Assembly (NCBI GenBank): GCA_937997605.1
Contig: CALLFD010000030.1
Span: 1 to 7,656 of the forward strand
Length of the DNA stretch: 7,656 bases
Source of the DNA: an uncultured Collinsella sp.
GTDB taxonomy: Bacteria; Actinomycetota; Coriobacteriia; Coriobacteriales; Coriobacteriaceae
Reading direction: 5' to 3'
The notes under the pieces were generated by a model that was given only the letters and a program-made list of their open reading frames with translations, was not told the origin of the DNA and did not search any database. Of the stretch, positions 1-6,382 are shown piece after piece (position 1 is the first letter of the stretch; each line of letters starts with the position of its first letter). A program made the translations under genes and the position numbers.

Positions 1-9
1 TCGGGCTGC

Positions 10-867
10 TCAATTTCCGACGCTCTTTTTGCTCAAATCCTCTTGACGAAACACACTCTGCTTCGGGGCGAGGCCGAAGTAGGCCGTCACCTGCCTGCCG
101 GAGCGGAACCTCGAGAAGTCGCCGACCTCGGACGCGAAGGCGGCGGCGAGCGCGAAGCCGCACCCCTTGATTGACTGGAGCGCCTCGACCTCCGCCGAGA
201 GGGGGCCCGCCGCGACGGCGGCCCTGTACTCGGCGAGGAGGTCGTCGCGCGTCTCGGCGGCCGCCTCGACCTCGTTCCTCAGCGCCGCAAGCGCCCGGAT
301 GCCGCCGTCGTCGGCGGGCCGGACCTTGTCGAGCCACCTGAGGAAGTCGTACGTCCAGTACCTCCGGGGGTTTCCGGCCGGCGTCGTGCCGCCGTAGGCG
401 TAGCCCCGGCGGGCCAGGAACGCCAGGAGCCGCTGCTTCGCCGCCGCGAGCCTCGCGGTCGCCGCGTCGTGGGCCCCGGCGAGGTCCCTGAGCCCCTCGA
501 TCTCGGGGGACGGCACCCATACCGGGGTGACGTCGTGCGACAGTATCGCCTTGGCCATCCTGGCCGCGTCGTTGCGGTCGTTCTTGGACGAGAGGTCGGC
601 CGCCGACCTCGGGACCTTGGAGACGGCCGCGACGACGCAGTCGACGCCGAGCCCGGAGAGCTCCCTCTGCGGGGCGAAGCCGAGGTAGCCGCTCTCGTAG
701 GCGGCGAGCGACGGGCCGGGGAAGCCCGACATCCACTCCGCGACCTCGCCCCAGGGGTTGCCGCGGAACCTCCTCGTCACGGCCTCGCCCGTCTCCGCGT
801 CGAGCGCGCAGACGGTGGTGGACCTGAGGTGTACGTCCATTCCGAAGGCGGTAGAATATCTAGGCAC
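10..867 (-). CDS. IS110-family DEDD transposase/recombinase, apparently truncated at its C-terminus
   Basis: This is the recombinase that moves the IS110 element, working in this family with an RNA guide. The N-terminal RuvC-like domain shows all four acidic residues: D11 in GMDVH, E58 in YESGY, and D97 and D100 in KNDRNDAARMAK. The C-terminal Transposase_20 part is recognisable at about 230-270 (SIKGCG, then SEVGDFSRF, then AYFGLAPK). The start is GTG at 867-865; GGGAGG lies 5 bases upstream, and GMDVH begins at residue 9 as usual. At 285 residues it is short for the family (commonly about 300-400). After K-S-V-G-N the frame meets TGA, and the next codons read A-A-R, which would continue the family's GNxxxR pattern. 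The stop therefore looks like a nonsense mutation, and the protein is probably inactive unless the stop is read through. The usual serine of this domain cannot be placed with confidence; S271 is one candidate. Confidence 0.88.
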   Translation of the reverse strand: MPRYSTAFGMDVHLRSTTVCALDAETGEAVTRRFRGNPWGEVAEWMSGFPGPSLAAYESGYLGFAPQRELSGLGVDCVVAAVSKVPRSAADLSSKNDRNDAARMAKAILSHDVTPVWVPSPEIEGLRDLAGAHDAATARLAAAKQRLLAFLARRGYAYGGTTPAGNPRRYWTYDFLRWLDKVRPADDGGIRALAALRNEVEAAAETRDDLLAEYRAAVAAGPLSAEVEALQSIKGCGFALAAAFASEVGDFSRFRSGRQVTAYFGLAPKQSVFRQEDLSKKSVGN

Positions 868-985
868 GGGAGCCTCCCAACCTCGTTGCCGCGCGGCTGC
901 GCCTCTGGCACTTCAACAACATTGTCGCAGCCCCGACCCGCGGTCACGAGCGGGGGCTCCTGTCGTTTCCGTGCCCCTGGATTGG
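868..985 (-). ncRNA. Candidate IS110 bridge RNA / structured leader upstream of the transposase
   Basis: In the IS110 group of this family, the non-coding stretch between the element's left end and the recombinase start encodes a bridge RNA. Its two internal loops base-pair with donor and target DNA. The stretch here has the right place and orientation and is rich in dyads. One is GGCTGCG (895-901) pairing with CGCAGCC (926-932). Another is AGCC plus CCCGC pairing with GCGGG plus GGCT, between 929 and 958. These two hairpins share bases 929-932, so they cannot both form fully. A TATGAC box on the minus strand (991-986) could serve as a -10. The guide loops could not be assigned from sequence alone. 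Extent and function are inferred from family knowledge, and the roughly 120 bases available are shorter than the 177 nt I recall for the IS621 bridge RNA. Confidence 0.4.
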
Positions 986-1033
986 GTCATAGTGTCTGAC
1001 TTATGCTCAACCAGCGACGCTTTCGTGGTCCAA

Positions 1034-1094
1034 ACTAGTCATCGGGGACGTTCTTGTTTGACTAGTCGTTTAAGAACGTCCCCAATGACTAGTC
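1034..1094. repeat. Large near-perfect inverted repeat with ACTAGTC motifs (REP/MITE-like)
   Basis: The arms are 1034-1055 and 1072-1093, 22 bases each, matching at 21 positions. The single mismatch is C1043 against A1084. It would be a G-U pair in an RNA read from the minus strand, so that transcript could form all 22 pairs. The 16-base loop (1056-1071) itself holds the perfect palindrome GACTAGTC (1060-1067). ACTAGTC therefore occurs three times in the + strand, at 1034, 1061 and 1088. There is no T-run on either side, so it does not look like a plain intrinsic terminator. A dispersed extragenic palindrome or a small non-autonomous element is more likely. It lies just outside the presumed IS110 end. 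Confidence 0.85.
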
Positions 1095-1149
1095 GGATTG
1101 ATAATTTGTGCGGGTTGTGGTTTTGTGACCTGCTGAAATTTAGGATACT

Positions 1150-1161
1150 GTACATCTGTAC
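1150..1161. promoter_or_regulatory. Short dyad GTACA-TC-TGTAC, possible operator
   Basis: The 12 bases form a perfect palindrome of two 5-base arms around TC. It lies about 130 bases before the YhgE/Pip start and overlaps the -35 box of the promoter candidate at 1157-1185. A dimeric repressor bound here could control the operon. The arms are short, and palindromes of this size do occur by chance, so this is only a candidate. Confidence 0.3.
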
Positions 1162-1185
1162 GCTAACTCATCTTCGTAGTATATT
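1157..1185 (+). promoter_or_regulatory. Weak promoter candidate for the YhgE/Pip operon
   Basis: A TATATT box at 1180-1185 lies 17 bases after TGTACG (1157-1162), which matches only three positions of the -35 consensus. Transcription would begin near 1192, giving a leader that contains the hairpin at 1205-1246. An alternative pair is TTGTGA (1123-1128) with GATACT (1144-1149), but its 15-base spacing is short. Neither is strong. The choice is inferred from position and the TATATT box. Confidence 0.25.
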
Positions 1186-1204
1186 GCTACCCGCAAAACT
1201 CAGC

Positions 1205-1246
1205 ACCATTGTGCCGTGAGGCACTAAAGCGCCTCCGTACAATGGT
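1205..1246 (+). promoter_or_regulatory. Two-tier hairpin in the leader of the YhgE/Pip operon
   Basis: ACCATTGT (1205-1212) pairs perfectly with ACAATGGT (1239-1246), and a G-U and a C-G pair extend the stem to ten pairs. Inside it GAGGC (1218-1222) pairs with GCCTC (1231-1235) around an eight-base loop. An alternative smaller hairpin is GTGCC-GTGA-GGCAC (1211-1224). No T-run follows, so it is not a classic terminator. The structure would bury the possible starts at 1209 and 1242, which argues against both. It could be an mRNA stability or attenuation element, or a DNA operator with widely spaced half sites. Confidence 0.45.
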
Positions 1247-1292
1247 TGTCGATAGTACGATTCGATTCAACGACAGGATGGATGGTCCAAGC

Positions 1293-4058
1293 GTGAGTCT
1301 CGGCAGCAAACTATCCAACGCAAAGGTATCCTTTGCGATCTTTAAGCGTGACATCAAGCGATTGCTCGTGAACCCCGTCGCCTTGGTGGTTACCCTTGGC
1401 GTGTGTGTTATTCCCTCGCTGTATGCCTGGTACAACATCGTGGCAAACTGGGATCCGTACGGAAACACCCAGGGTATTAAGATTGCCATCGCTAACAACG
1501 ATCAGGGAACCCAAAACGACATGGTGGGCGAGCTCAACGCGGGCGACAAGGTCGTCGATCAGCTCAAGGAAAACGATCAGCTGGGCTGGACCTTCGTCGA
1601 CTCGGCGGCCGATGCCAAAGAGGGCGTCGAGAGCGGTGAGTACTATGCGGCCATCGTGATCCCCAAGAACTTCTCCGATAATCTTGTCTCGATGCTCGAT
1701 GGCAATTACCGCCAGCCCAAGCTTACGTATTACGTTAATGAGAAGAAGAGCGCCATTGCGCCCAAGGTGACCGATACCGGCGCCAATACTATCGAGGAGC
1801 AGATCAATTCGGAGTTTGTCTCCACGGTGGGCGAGACCGTAGCGGGCATCGCCAAGGATGCCGGTATCGATTTTAAGGATAAGACCGCCCAGGTTCAGGA
1901 TTCGCTGACGAGTTCGGTGTCCGAGGCATCCGGTACCTTGAGCGAGGTTCGCGATTCGATCAACGACATGAATACCGCTATCGACAAAACGAGCGGCGCT
2001 ATCGCCTCGGCGGATGGGGCGCTGGCCGGTTTGCAGGGTCAGACGCCTTCGCTGACTCAAGCGATCTCCCAAGGCAACGACCTGTTGGGCGAAGCACGCA
2101 CCACCGCGGGCAAATCGATCACCTCGCTCTCAAAGGCGCTTTCGGAGGGAAGTACTGCACTGTCCAAGACGTCGGCTTCGGCGAACGCTGCGGTCGGAAA
2201 GATGACGGGCGCCTTGACGTCTACGACCACTCGCATCGACAACTCGCTCGAATCGCTTCAAACGACAATTGACCACAACAACGCGCTGATCGACCGCCTG
2301 CAGAAGTTGGCGGACAGCGTGCCGACGGGTTCGGAGGAAATCAACGCGCTCATCGCGTCGACGATCGATGCGCTTCGAGGACAAAACGAAAGCCTCCAAG
2401 CCGTCAAGGACAATCTCTCGGCGCAGTCGAGTGCTATTGCGAATGACGCTTCGGCCGTTTCGAGCGCCAGTGACGCTATCAATACTGCAATTCAGACCGG
2501 TACGGCCAACATCAGCCAGGCTCAGACGGATCTTGGTCAAAATGCGCTGCCGAAGGCTTCCAGCGCGCTCGACTCTTTCTCGGTTGTATCGGGCGACCTA
2601 ACCGGTATCGTGTCGGGCCTCACGCCTACAATCGCCAATGCGCGCGGTACGCTATCGCAGCTCGATGCCACGCTCAAGCAGGCCAAGACCACGCTGTCCC
2701 AGACCGATGCCTCACTTGCCAAGGTTCAGGACAAACTTGCGACCGCTGCCAACGACATCGCGGCACTGCAGACCTCTGAGTCCATGGGCGAGCTGTCTGA
2801 TCTGATGGGCGTCGATGTCAATGACGTGGCAGATTTCATGGCATCTCCGGTTGAGTTGACGTCCAAGTCGATCTATCCGGTCAAGAGCTTTGGTTCGGGC
2901 ATCGCTCCCTTTTACACTAATCTGGCGCTTTGGGTGGGCGGTTACGTACTCATCGCCATCTACAAGCTCGAGGTCGATCGCGAGGGCATTGGCAGCTTTA
3001 CGGCGCGCCAGGGCTACTTCGGCCGTTGGATGCTCCTGGTGATCTTGGGTGCGCTCCAAGCCATCATCGTGACGGTGGGCGATCTGGTCATTGGCGTGCA
3101 GTGCATCAACCCGCTGCTGTTCGTGCTGGGCGGCATCGCTATCTCGTTCACGTACGTCAATATCATCTACGCGCTGTCCACTACGTTTAAGCATATCGGC
3201 AAGGCGATTGGCGTCATCCTGGTTATCGTGCAGATTCCCGGTTCGTCGGGCATGTACCCCATCGAGATGATGCCCGGCTTCTTCCAATGGCTGCATCCGC
3301 TGCTGCCCTTTACCTACGGCATCAATCTGCTGCGCGAGACTGTCGGCGGCATGTACTCGTTCAACTACCTGTTCAACCTGTGCATCTTGGGCGTGTTCCT
3401 TGCCATCGCACTCTTTATTGGCTTGCAGCTGCGTCCGCTGCTGCTCAACCTCAATCTGCTCTTTGATAAACAGCTTTCCACGACCGGTCTGATGATTTGC
3501 GAGTCCAACGACCTGCCGCGCCAGCGCTATTCGCTGCGTACGGCCATGCGCGTCATGCTCGATTCCGATTCGTATCGCCGTGAGCTGCTCGAACATGCAG
3601 TGGCTTTTGAGCATCGTTACCCGTACTACATCAAAGGCGGCTTTGCTGCCGTGGTGGGCGTTCAGGTCCTGCTCTTTGTCCTGTCGACGGTTCTCGATAT
3701 CGACAATAACGGCAAGATCATCCTGCTTGTCATTTGGATCATCTCGGTTATTGCCATCTGCGGCTGGCTTATCAATATCGAGTACATCCGCTCGAGCCTC
3801 AACACCCAGATGCGCATCTCGGCGCTTTCGGACGAGGACCTGCGCCGCGAGATGCGCGAGCACACAGCGGCGATCCCTGCCGCCCGTCGTATGTTTGGCC
3901 TGAATGCCAGCGAGCGAGGCTCTAAATCCAAGGATCAGGCTGCCGACCAGTCCATTCGCAACAATATGCACCATGTGCCCGCGAACGGGGACGACACATT
4001 TGTGATGAATGAGGATGGCGCCCCGCTTGGCAAGCACTCAAAAGGAGGTGAGGCATAA
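1293..4058 (+). CDS. YhgE/Pip-family membrane protein with an extra C-terminal two-helix extension
   Basis: This is a YhgE/Pip-family envelope protein, a family with an ABC-2-type membrane domain whose members include a lactococcal phage-infection protein; the transported substrate, if any, is unknown. From GTG 1293 it is 921 residues. FKRD (17-20) precedes membrane helix 1 (about 27-49), then WDPYGN (53-58). An extracytoplasmic part follows, with a Ser/Ala/Thr-rich helical stalk at about 195-495. The ABC-2-like domain starts at YPVKSFGSG (528 onward) and includes GSSGMYPIEM (650-659) and PLLPFTYGIN near 670. Unlike its neighbour it continues with two more predicted helices (about 784-802 and 808-829) and a charged tail of about 90 residues. 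I chose GTG 1293 because GGATGG lies 7 bases upstream and the N-terminus then matches the paralogue. ATG 1278 (AGG directly abutting), ATG 1242 and TTG 1209 are alternatives with poorer ribosome sites. Confidence 0.9.
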   Translation: MSLGSKLSNAKVSFAIFKRDIKRLLVNPVALVVTLGVCVIPSLYAWYNIVANWDPYGNTQGIKIAIANNDQGTQNDMVGELNAGDKVVDQLKENDQLGWTFVDSAADAKEGVESGEYYAAIVIPKNFSDNLVSMLDGNYRQPKLTYYVNEKKSAIAPKVTDTGANTIEEQINSEFVSTVGETVAGIAKDAGIDFKDKTAQVQDSLTSSVSEASGTLSEVRDSINDMNTAIDKTSGAIASADGALAGLQGQTPSLTQAISQGNDLLGEARTTAGKSITSLSKALSEGSTALSKTSASANAAVGKMTGALTSTTTRIDNSLESLQTTIDHNNALIDRLQKLADSVPTGSEEINALIASTIDALRGQNESLQAVKDNLSAQSSAIANDASAVSSASDAINTAIQTGTANISQAQTDLGQNALPKASSALDSFSVVSGDLTGIVSGLTPTIANARGTLSQLDATLKQAKTTLSQTDASLAKVQDKLATAANDIAALQTSESMGELSDLMGVDVNDVADFMASPVELTSKSIYPVKSFGSGIAPFYTNLALWVGGYVLIAIYKLEVDREGIGSFTARQGYFGRWMLLVILGALQAIIVTVGDLVIGVQCINPLLFVLGGIAISFTYVNIIYALSTTFKHIGKAIGVILVIVQIPGSSGMYPIEMMPGFFQWLHPLLPFTYGINLLRETVGGMYSFNYLFNLCILGVFLAIALFIGLQLRPLLLNLNLLFDKQLSTTGLMICESNDLPRQRYSLRTAMRVMLDSDSYRRELLEHAVAFEHRYPYYIKGGFAAVVGVQVLLFVLSTVLDIDNNGKIILLVIWIISVIAICGWLINIEYIRSSLNTQMRISALSDEDLRREMREHTAAIPAARRMFGLNASERGSKSKDQAADQSIRNNMHHVPANGDDTFVMNEDGAPLGKHSKGGEA
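4041..4051 (+). promoter_or_regulatory. Near-complete Shine-Dalgarno inside the end of the upstream gene
   Basis: AAAGGAGGTGA is complementary to almost the full 3' end of 16S rRNA and lies 7 bases before the ATG at 4059. It is within the last codons of the upstream gene. It fixes the start of the second YhgE/Pip gene and should allow strong translation, either by reinitiation or independently. Confidence 0.9.
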
Positions 4059-6248
4059 ATGAAGAACATCCTGCATCTGTTTAAGCGCGATGTCCAAAAC
4101 GTGTCTCGCTCCGTAATCGGCTTGGTTGTCGTGATGGGCCTCATTATCGTACCGTGCCTGTACGCGTGGTTTAACATCGCCGGCAGCTGGGATCCGTACG
4201 GCAACACCGGCAATCTTAAGATCGCCGTGGTCAACACCGATGAGGGTTACGAGAGCGATCTGATCCCCGTCGAGGTCAACGTGGGCGAAAACGTGACCGC
4301 CACCCTGCGCGGCAACGAGAACTTCGACTGGGTTGTGCTCAACGATCGAGAAAAGGCCATCGAGGGCGTCAAATCGGGCGCATACTATGCGGCTGTCGTT
4401 ATCCCTAAGACGTTTAGTGCCGATATGATGACGCTCTTTTCGACCGACGTTAAGCATGCCGATATCGAGTTTTACGAGAATCAGAAGGCCAACGCCATCG
4501 CGCAGATCGTGACCGAGAAGGGTTCGAGCGCCGTTCAGAACCAGGTTAACGAATCTTTTACCGAGACCATTACGAGCATCGGTCTTAAGACGGTGTCCAG
4601 CCTGCTCGATTACATGAGCACCGACCAGGTCAGCAACTTTATCGCCAACCTGTCCTCGACGCTCGGCGATTCGATTGAGGACCTGCGAGACGTTCAGGCC
4701 AGCGCAACATCGCTTGCGGGCATTTTGAGCTCCACGTCCGATTCGCTGACGTCGGCGAGCGGTATGCTCCAGCAGACGGGTACGGTCGATGAGTCGACCA
4801 AGCAGTTGATGGAGCACGCCAAGAGCGGCATCAATGATTCCAAGGAAGCGCTCAAGGCCGCCAACGATGCCGTTGACGCGGCGATTGACGGAAGCGCGGG
4901 CTCGTTCGACAACGTGTCCGCCGAGCTCGCGAAGGCGTTCGATGCCGCGAACCAGCATGTCGATCTGACGGTGTCTCAGCTCAACGATGCCGCGGCGGCG
5001 CTCAATACACGTGCCGACGATATCGACGCCACGGCCGACCAGCTCCGCGGCTTTGCCGAGCAGGTCAGTGACGAAAAGCTCCAGGAGAGCCTTAAATCTG
5101 TGGCAACATCGCTGGGCAGGATCGCGGTGGAGTATCGCAACAACGCCAAGGACCTGACGGCAACTGCTAAGTCCCTTTCTGACAGCATGGCAGAGGTCAA
5201 CAGCACGCGTGCCGAGGTCGATCAGGCCATCGCCGATGCCAAGGCGGGCATTTCGGGCGCCAAGTCCGACTACGATTCCACGTTCTCGGTTAAGGCCAAG
5301 GAGCTCAAGAAGACGGTTTCGGGCATCCTGGACTCGCTCGATGGCATCTCGGGCGATCTGGATAGCGCCGTAGACGGCCTGACCGACGCATCCGGTTCGC
5401 TGGCAAAGGGCCTCTCCAAGGCTGCAAAGCTGGTCAACAAGGCTTCCGATCAGCTGGGCGAGGCGTCGGACAAGATCAGCGCGTTTAAGGACGAGCTCGA
5501 TGGCGCCCTGATGTCGGACGACCTTGCCACGATCAAGACGATGATTGGCAACGATCCCGAGGGTTTGGCCGTGTCGCTTTCCGGCCCCGTCGCGCTCGAT
5601 CGCAAGCCGGTCTATCCGATTCGTAACTACGGTTCGGCCATGGCACCGTTCTACACGATTCTGTCGCTATGGGTCGGCTCGATCGTGCTGGCGGCCATGA
5701 TGAAGGTCTCGGTTGACGATGAGCTCATCAACGAGCTCATCCCCGTGCGCCTGCACGAGATCTACCTGGGCCGCTACCTGTTCTTTGGCGGTCTGGCCCT
5801 GCTGCAGGCAACGCTCGTGTGCGCGGGCGACATCCTGTTCTTTGGCATCCAGTGCGACAATCCGTTGCAGTTTGTGCTGGCGGGCTGGGTCGCGAGTCTC
5901 GTGTTCTCCAATATCGTCTACACGCTTACGGTTTCGTTTGGCGATATCGGCAAGGCGCTCGCCGTCGTGTTGCTGGTCATGCAGGTCGGCGGTTCGGGCG
6001 GTACGTTCCCCATCGAGATGACGGGCCCTGTGTTCCAGGCGATCTATCCGTTCCTGCCGTTCACCCACGGCATCAACGCCATGCATGCCGCCATGGCCGG
6101 TGCCTACCATATGGAGTACTGGATTGAGCTGGGCATTCTGGCGAGCTATCTGATTCCGTCGCTGGCACTGGGCGTCGTCTTCCGCCGCCCGGTCATCAAA
6201 GCCAACGACTGGATCATCGAAAAGCTGGAGTCAACCAAATTGATTTAA
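4059..6248 (+). CDS. YhgE/Pip-family membrane protein, paralogue of the preceding gene
   Basis: This 729-residue protein repeats the domain plan of its neighbour. FKRD (8-11) is followed by membrane helix 1 (about 18-40) and WDPYGNT (44-50). Next comes an extracytoplasmic region with an Ala/Ser-rich coiled-coil-like stalk at about 175-490. The conserved lead-in to the membrane domain is near 512-530 (SGPV, then YPIRNYGSAMAPFY from 519). The ABC-2-like helices include GGSGGTFPIEM (644-654) and YPFLPFTHGIN (663-673). It ends soon after the last helix, which is the usual family length. The ATG directly abuts the previous stop codon, and a near-perfect Shine-Dalgarno lies 7 bases upstream, so the two genes are co-transcribed and probably made together. 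The two DNA copies are nearly identical over the WDPYGN codons, pointing to duplication. The family assignment is firm. The substrate, and the idea that the two proteins form a heteromer, are inference. Confidence 0.93.
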   Translation: MKNILHLFKRDVQNVSRSVIGLVVVMGLIIVPCLYAWFNIAGSWDPYGNTGNLKIAVVNTDEGYESDLIPVEVNVGENVTATLRGNENFDWVVLNDREKAIEGVKSGAYYAAVVIPKTFSADMMTLFSTDVKHADIEFYENQKANAIAQIVTEKGSSAVQNQVNESFTETITSIGLKTVSSLLDYMSTDQVSNFIANLSSTLGDSIEDLRDVQASATSLAGILSSTSDSLTSASGMLQQTGTVDESTKQLMEHAKSGINDSKEALKAANDAVDAAIDGSAGSFDNVSAELAKAFDAANQHVDLTVSQLNDAAAALNTRADDIDATADQLRGFAEQVSDEKLQESLKSVATSLGRIAVEYRNNAKDLTATAKSLSDSMAEVNSTRAEVDQAIADAKAGISGAKSDYDSTFSVKAKELKKTVSGILDSLDGISGDLDSAVDGLTDASGSLAKGLSKAAKLVNKASDQLGEASDKISAFKDELDGALMSDDLATIKTMIGNDPEGLAVSLSGPVALDRKPVYPIRNYGSAMAPFYTILSLWVGSIVLAAMMKVSVDDELINELIPVRLHEIYLGRYLFFGGLALLQATLVCAGDILFFGIQCDNPLQFVLAGWVASLVFSNIVYTLTVSFGDIGKALAVVLLVMQVGGSGGTFPIEMTGPVFQAIYPFLPFTHGINAMHAAMAGAYHMEYWIELGILASYLIPSLALGVVFRRPVIKANDWIIEKLESTKLI

Positions 6249-6311
6249 TACAGCAACGTAAACGCCGTCGGAACATCGAGGTCTTCCAACCCGATGCTTT
6301 AGCGTAGTGAA

Positions 6312-6341
6312 TTGCACGAGCTGCTTGGTTGTTGCTACAGT
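6312..6341 (+). promoter_or_regulatory. Promoter-like pair overlapping a palindrome, just before the terminator
   Basis: TTGCAC (6312-6317) and TACAGT (6336-6341) are 18 bases apart, and TGC directly before the second box resembles an extended -10. TACAGT lies within the perfect palindrome GCTAC-A-GTAGC (6334-6344), which could be an operator. Transcription would start near 6348, inside the terminator stem. About eight pairs of the stem would remain, so the transcript might be attenuated before the transporter gene. Confidence 0.3.
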
Positions 6342-6344
6342 AGC

Positions 6345-6382
6345 GGGGCGTGCCGGGGGTCCGGTGCGCCCTGTTTTTATTT
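6345..6382 (+). terminator. Strong intrinsic terminator after the YhgE/Pip operon
   Basis: A 12-pair stem (6345-6356 with 6361-6372), counting three G-U pairs, closes a four-base GGGT loop. It is followed by G and the tract TTTTTATTT (6374-6382). It lies about 97 bases after the second YhgE/Pip stop codon and about 68 before the transporter start. It should separate the two transcription units. Confidence 0.9.

Larger units (their letters stand above)
1..1030 (-). mobile_element. IS110-family insertion sequence (5' part; far end outside the window)
   Basis: The element consists of a minus-strand DEDD transposase gene and the non-coding stretch upstream of it. Base composition supports foreign origin: a hand count gives 46 G+C of 60 at 661-720, against 24 of 60 at 1141-1200 outside the element. 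IS110 elements usually lack long terminal inverted repeats and make no clear target duplication, so the end near 960-1030 cannot be fixed by eye. I place it before the inverted repeat that begins at 1034. The other end lies before position 1 and is not visible. The DEDD catalytic class is read from the protein. The boundary is inference and could be wrong by several tens of bases. Confidence 0.75.
1095..1292. other. AT-rich intergenic and leader region upstream of the YhgE/Pip operon
   Basis: Between the inverted repeat and the first YhgE/Pip gene I see no convincing gene. The region is much lower in G+C than its surroundings. It contains a short GTACA/TGTAC dyad (1150-1161), weak promoter-like boxes (1123-1185) and a stable hairpin (1205-1246). 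No TetR- or MarR-type regulator is encoded here, although such genes often neighbour YhgE/Pip genes. The reading frame of the following gene stays open back to a TTG at 1209. That extension has no ribosome site and no family similarity. Confidence 0.6.

Noticed and set aside
868..878. 11-base palindrome GGGAGCCTCCC next to the transposase start
   Set aside because: A one-base centre cannot form a proper hairpin loop. The symmetry is explained by the Shine-Dalgarno and neighbouring C residues.
469..999. Plus-strand open frame across the IS110 transposase and its leader
   Set aside because: It lies opposite a transposase with intact DEDD residues and has a low-complexity Arg/Gly/Glu product, so it reflects high G+C.
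1034..1094. Inverted repeat read as an intrinsic terminator
   Set aside because: The stem is long enough, but no T-run follows on either strand and no gene ends next to it, so a dispersed repeat fits better.
1034..1094. Three ACTAGTC copies considered as a CRISPR-like array
   Set aside because: The repeat unit is seven bases, is part of a palindrome, and has no regular spacers of CRISPR size.
758..1219. Plus-strand open frame running through the IS leader and the inverted repeat
   Set aside because: It crosses the IS boundary and a palindrome, lacks a ribosome site, and its product has no family features.
2712..4037. Long antisense open frame (441 codons) under the first YhgE/Pip gene
   Set aside because: The product is rich in His, Asp, Arg and Gln with no domain, as expected from the complement of a GC-rich coding strand. 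The sense strand is a clear family member.
4038..4958. Antisense open frame (306 codons) under the second YhgE/Pip gene
   Set aside because: Same shadow composition, no recognisable motif, and complete overlap with a well-supported gene.
5667..6110. Antisense open frame within the second YhgE/Pip gene
   Set aside because: Composition is typical of a shadow of conserved membrane-domain codons; no start signal or domain.
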